Shown here piece after piece: positions 63,197 through 64,000 of a stretch of DNA of 64,000 nt. Source of the stretch: Rhodocyclales bacterium GT-UBC (GTDB lineage: Bacteria; Pseudomonadota; Gammaproteobacteria; Burkholderiales; Rhodocyclaceae); assembly GCA_003583745.1 (NCBI GenBank), contig QXPY01000001.1, positions 372,001 to 436,000 of the forward strand. The letters are read 5' to 3'. How positions within the stretch are numbered: the first letter of the stretch is position 1; the number at the start of each line of letters is the position of its first letter. The translations under genes were made by a program, and so were the position numbers. A model generated the notes under the pieces. It made no database searches. It had not been told where the DNA came from and worked only from the letters and a program-made list of their open reading frames with translations.

Positions 63197-64000
63197 GTGG
63201 ATCTGAAACAACTCGAATACTTCGTCCGCGTTGCCGAACTGGGCAGCTTTACCCGGGCCTCCATCGTGCTCGATATCGCCCAGCCGGCCCTGAGCCGGCA
63301 GGTCCGCCTGCTCGAACTGGAATTCGAACAGACGCTGTTGCTGCGCAACGGCCGCGGCGTGACGACAACCGATGCCGGCAAGCTGCTGCTTGAATACGGC
63401 CGCGGCATCCTCTACCAGGCCGAACGCTTGCGCGAGGAACTGGGCCGGGCGCGCGGCGCCCTGGTTGGCCATGTTGCGCTGGGCATGCCGCCCGGCCTGC
63501 TGAAAATGCTCTCCGTGCCCATCCTGCACGAATTCAAGGCGCGCCTGCCGGCCGCCAAACTGTCCATCCGCGAGGGTTTGACCACCGGCATGCAGGAAGC
63601 CCTGATCTCGGGCCGCCTCGATCTGGCGCTGCTCTACAACGCATCGCCCTCACCCGACGTAGATCTGACCCCGCTGCTTGACGAAGAAATGTTCCTGGTC
63701 AGCCGCAAGGGCGATGAGCAGGTGCCGGCGCGCTTGCCGATGAGCGAATTGCCGGGCTTCCCGCTGATCGTTCCCAGCCGCCCGAACGCCATCCGCATGC
63801 TGATCGAGGGCGAACTGGCCAACCTCGGCCTGCGCCCCAGCATCGCCCTCGAAGTCGATGGCGTGAGCACCATTCTCGACCTGGTCGGCGAAGGATTCGG
63901 TTATGCCGTCCTGTCGCGCAATGCAGTCGCCAACCTGGCCGGTACGCAGGTGTTTCAGTTGAGCCCGATCGTCGATCCGGTGCTCTTCAGCAAGCTATCG
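63197..64000 (+). CDS. LysR-family transcriptional regulator (C-terminus beyond window)
   Basis: GTG at 63197 after GAGGAAG gives 268 residues up to the right edge. HTH: VAELGSFTRASIVLDIAQPALSRQVRLLE; effector domain with GHVALGMPPGLLKMLSVPIL and GRLDLALLYNASPSPDVDL. The GHVALGMPP segment occurs in Nac/TsaR-like regulators of aromatic genes. It follows the MarR gene by 76 bp. It is one candidate for the activator that reads the shared 26-bp motif of the lig operons. Confidence 0.85.
   Translation, partial: MDLKQLEYFVRVAELGSFTRASIVLDIAQPALSRQVRLLELEFEQTLLLRNGRGVTTTDAGKLLLEYGRGILYQAERLREELGRARGALVGHVALGMPPGLLKMLSVPILHEFKARLPAAKLSIREGLTTGMQEALISGRLDLALLYNASPSPDVDLTPLLDEEMFLVSRKGDEQVPARLPMSELPGFPLIVPSRPNAIRMLIEGELANLGLRPSIALEVDGVSTILDLVGEGFGYAVLSRNAVANLAGTQVFQLSPIVDPVLFSKLS

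Overview
The window is about 62-63% GC and densely coded. Gene content fits a betaproteobacterium of the Rhodocyclales type (Dechloromonas/Azonexus-like): a CysB-type sulfur regulon, a diguanylate cyclase, a chemoreceptor, Gram-negative porin, and a protocatechuate 4,5-cleavage cluster in the order known from Comamonas (pmdUKEFDABC). The placement is inferred from gene content only; there is no rRNA or marker gene. I saw no tRNA, insertion sequence, integrase or CRISPR array.

Region 1 (1-8.9 kb): mixed housekeeping and sensory genes. An OsmC-YcaO fusion (cut by the left edge), a small alarmone-hydrolase-like HD protein, thiM, a chemoreceptor, a GcvA-like LysR regulator, a short terminator-ended unit encoding a 53-residue peptide, an HbpS/GlcG-like protein, a FadR-type GntR regulator, an orphan Tai4-like immunity protein and a protein of unknown function.

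Region 2 (8.9-38.4 kb): transport and sulfur/organic-acid scavenging. cysB and cysA lie apart from the sulfate-binding protein gene (37.4 kb). A taurine/sulfonate-type ABC transporter heads an operon with a thioredoxin-SCO fusion, a glutaconate-type CoA-transferase pair, an enoyl-CoA hydratase and a glyoxalase-like protein. A peptide-type ABC transporter heads a second operon with another glyoxalase-like protein, two amine/amino-acid oxidoreductases, an M20 amidohydrolase, a cupin and an M14-like peptidase. A polar amino-acid ABC transporter without its ATPase converges on it. Similar sequence motifs lie about 60 bp upstream of three of the binding-protein genes, with a variant before a fourth, suggesting common sulfur-responsive control.

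Region 3 (38.6-52.8 kb): protocatechuate 4,5-cleavage (meta) pathway. A separate ligAB pair is divergent from its own LysR regulator. The main set is ligU, MFS transporter, porin, ligJ, ligK, ligI, ligA, ligB, ligC, then an aldo/keto reductase and an exporter. It converts protocatechuate to pyruvate and oxaloacetate. A near-identical 26-bp motif with a LysR-type dyad lies before ligU, before the transporter and before ligJ.

Region 4 (52.8-64 kb): hydroxycinnamate (ferulate/p-coumarate) operon on the minus strand: hydroxycinnamoyl-CoA hydratase-lyase, vanillin-type aldehyde dehydrogenase, acyl-CoA dehydrogenase, feruloyl-CoA synthetase, a second hydratase-family protein, an amidohydrolase and a dedicated ETF, ended by a strong terminator. 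It is divergent from a MarR regulator, with two matching 17-bp operators between them. Its products (vanillate or 4-hydroxybenzoate) would feed region 3 after a demethylase or hydroxylase that is not in the window. A LysR gene is cut by the right edge.
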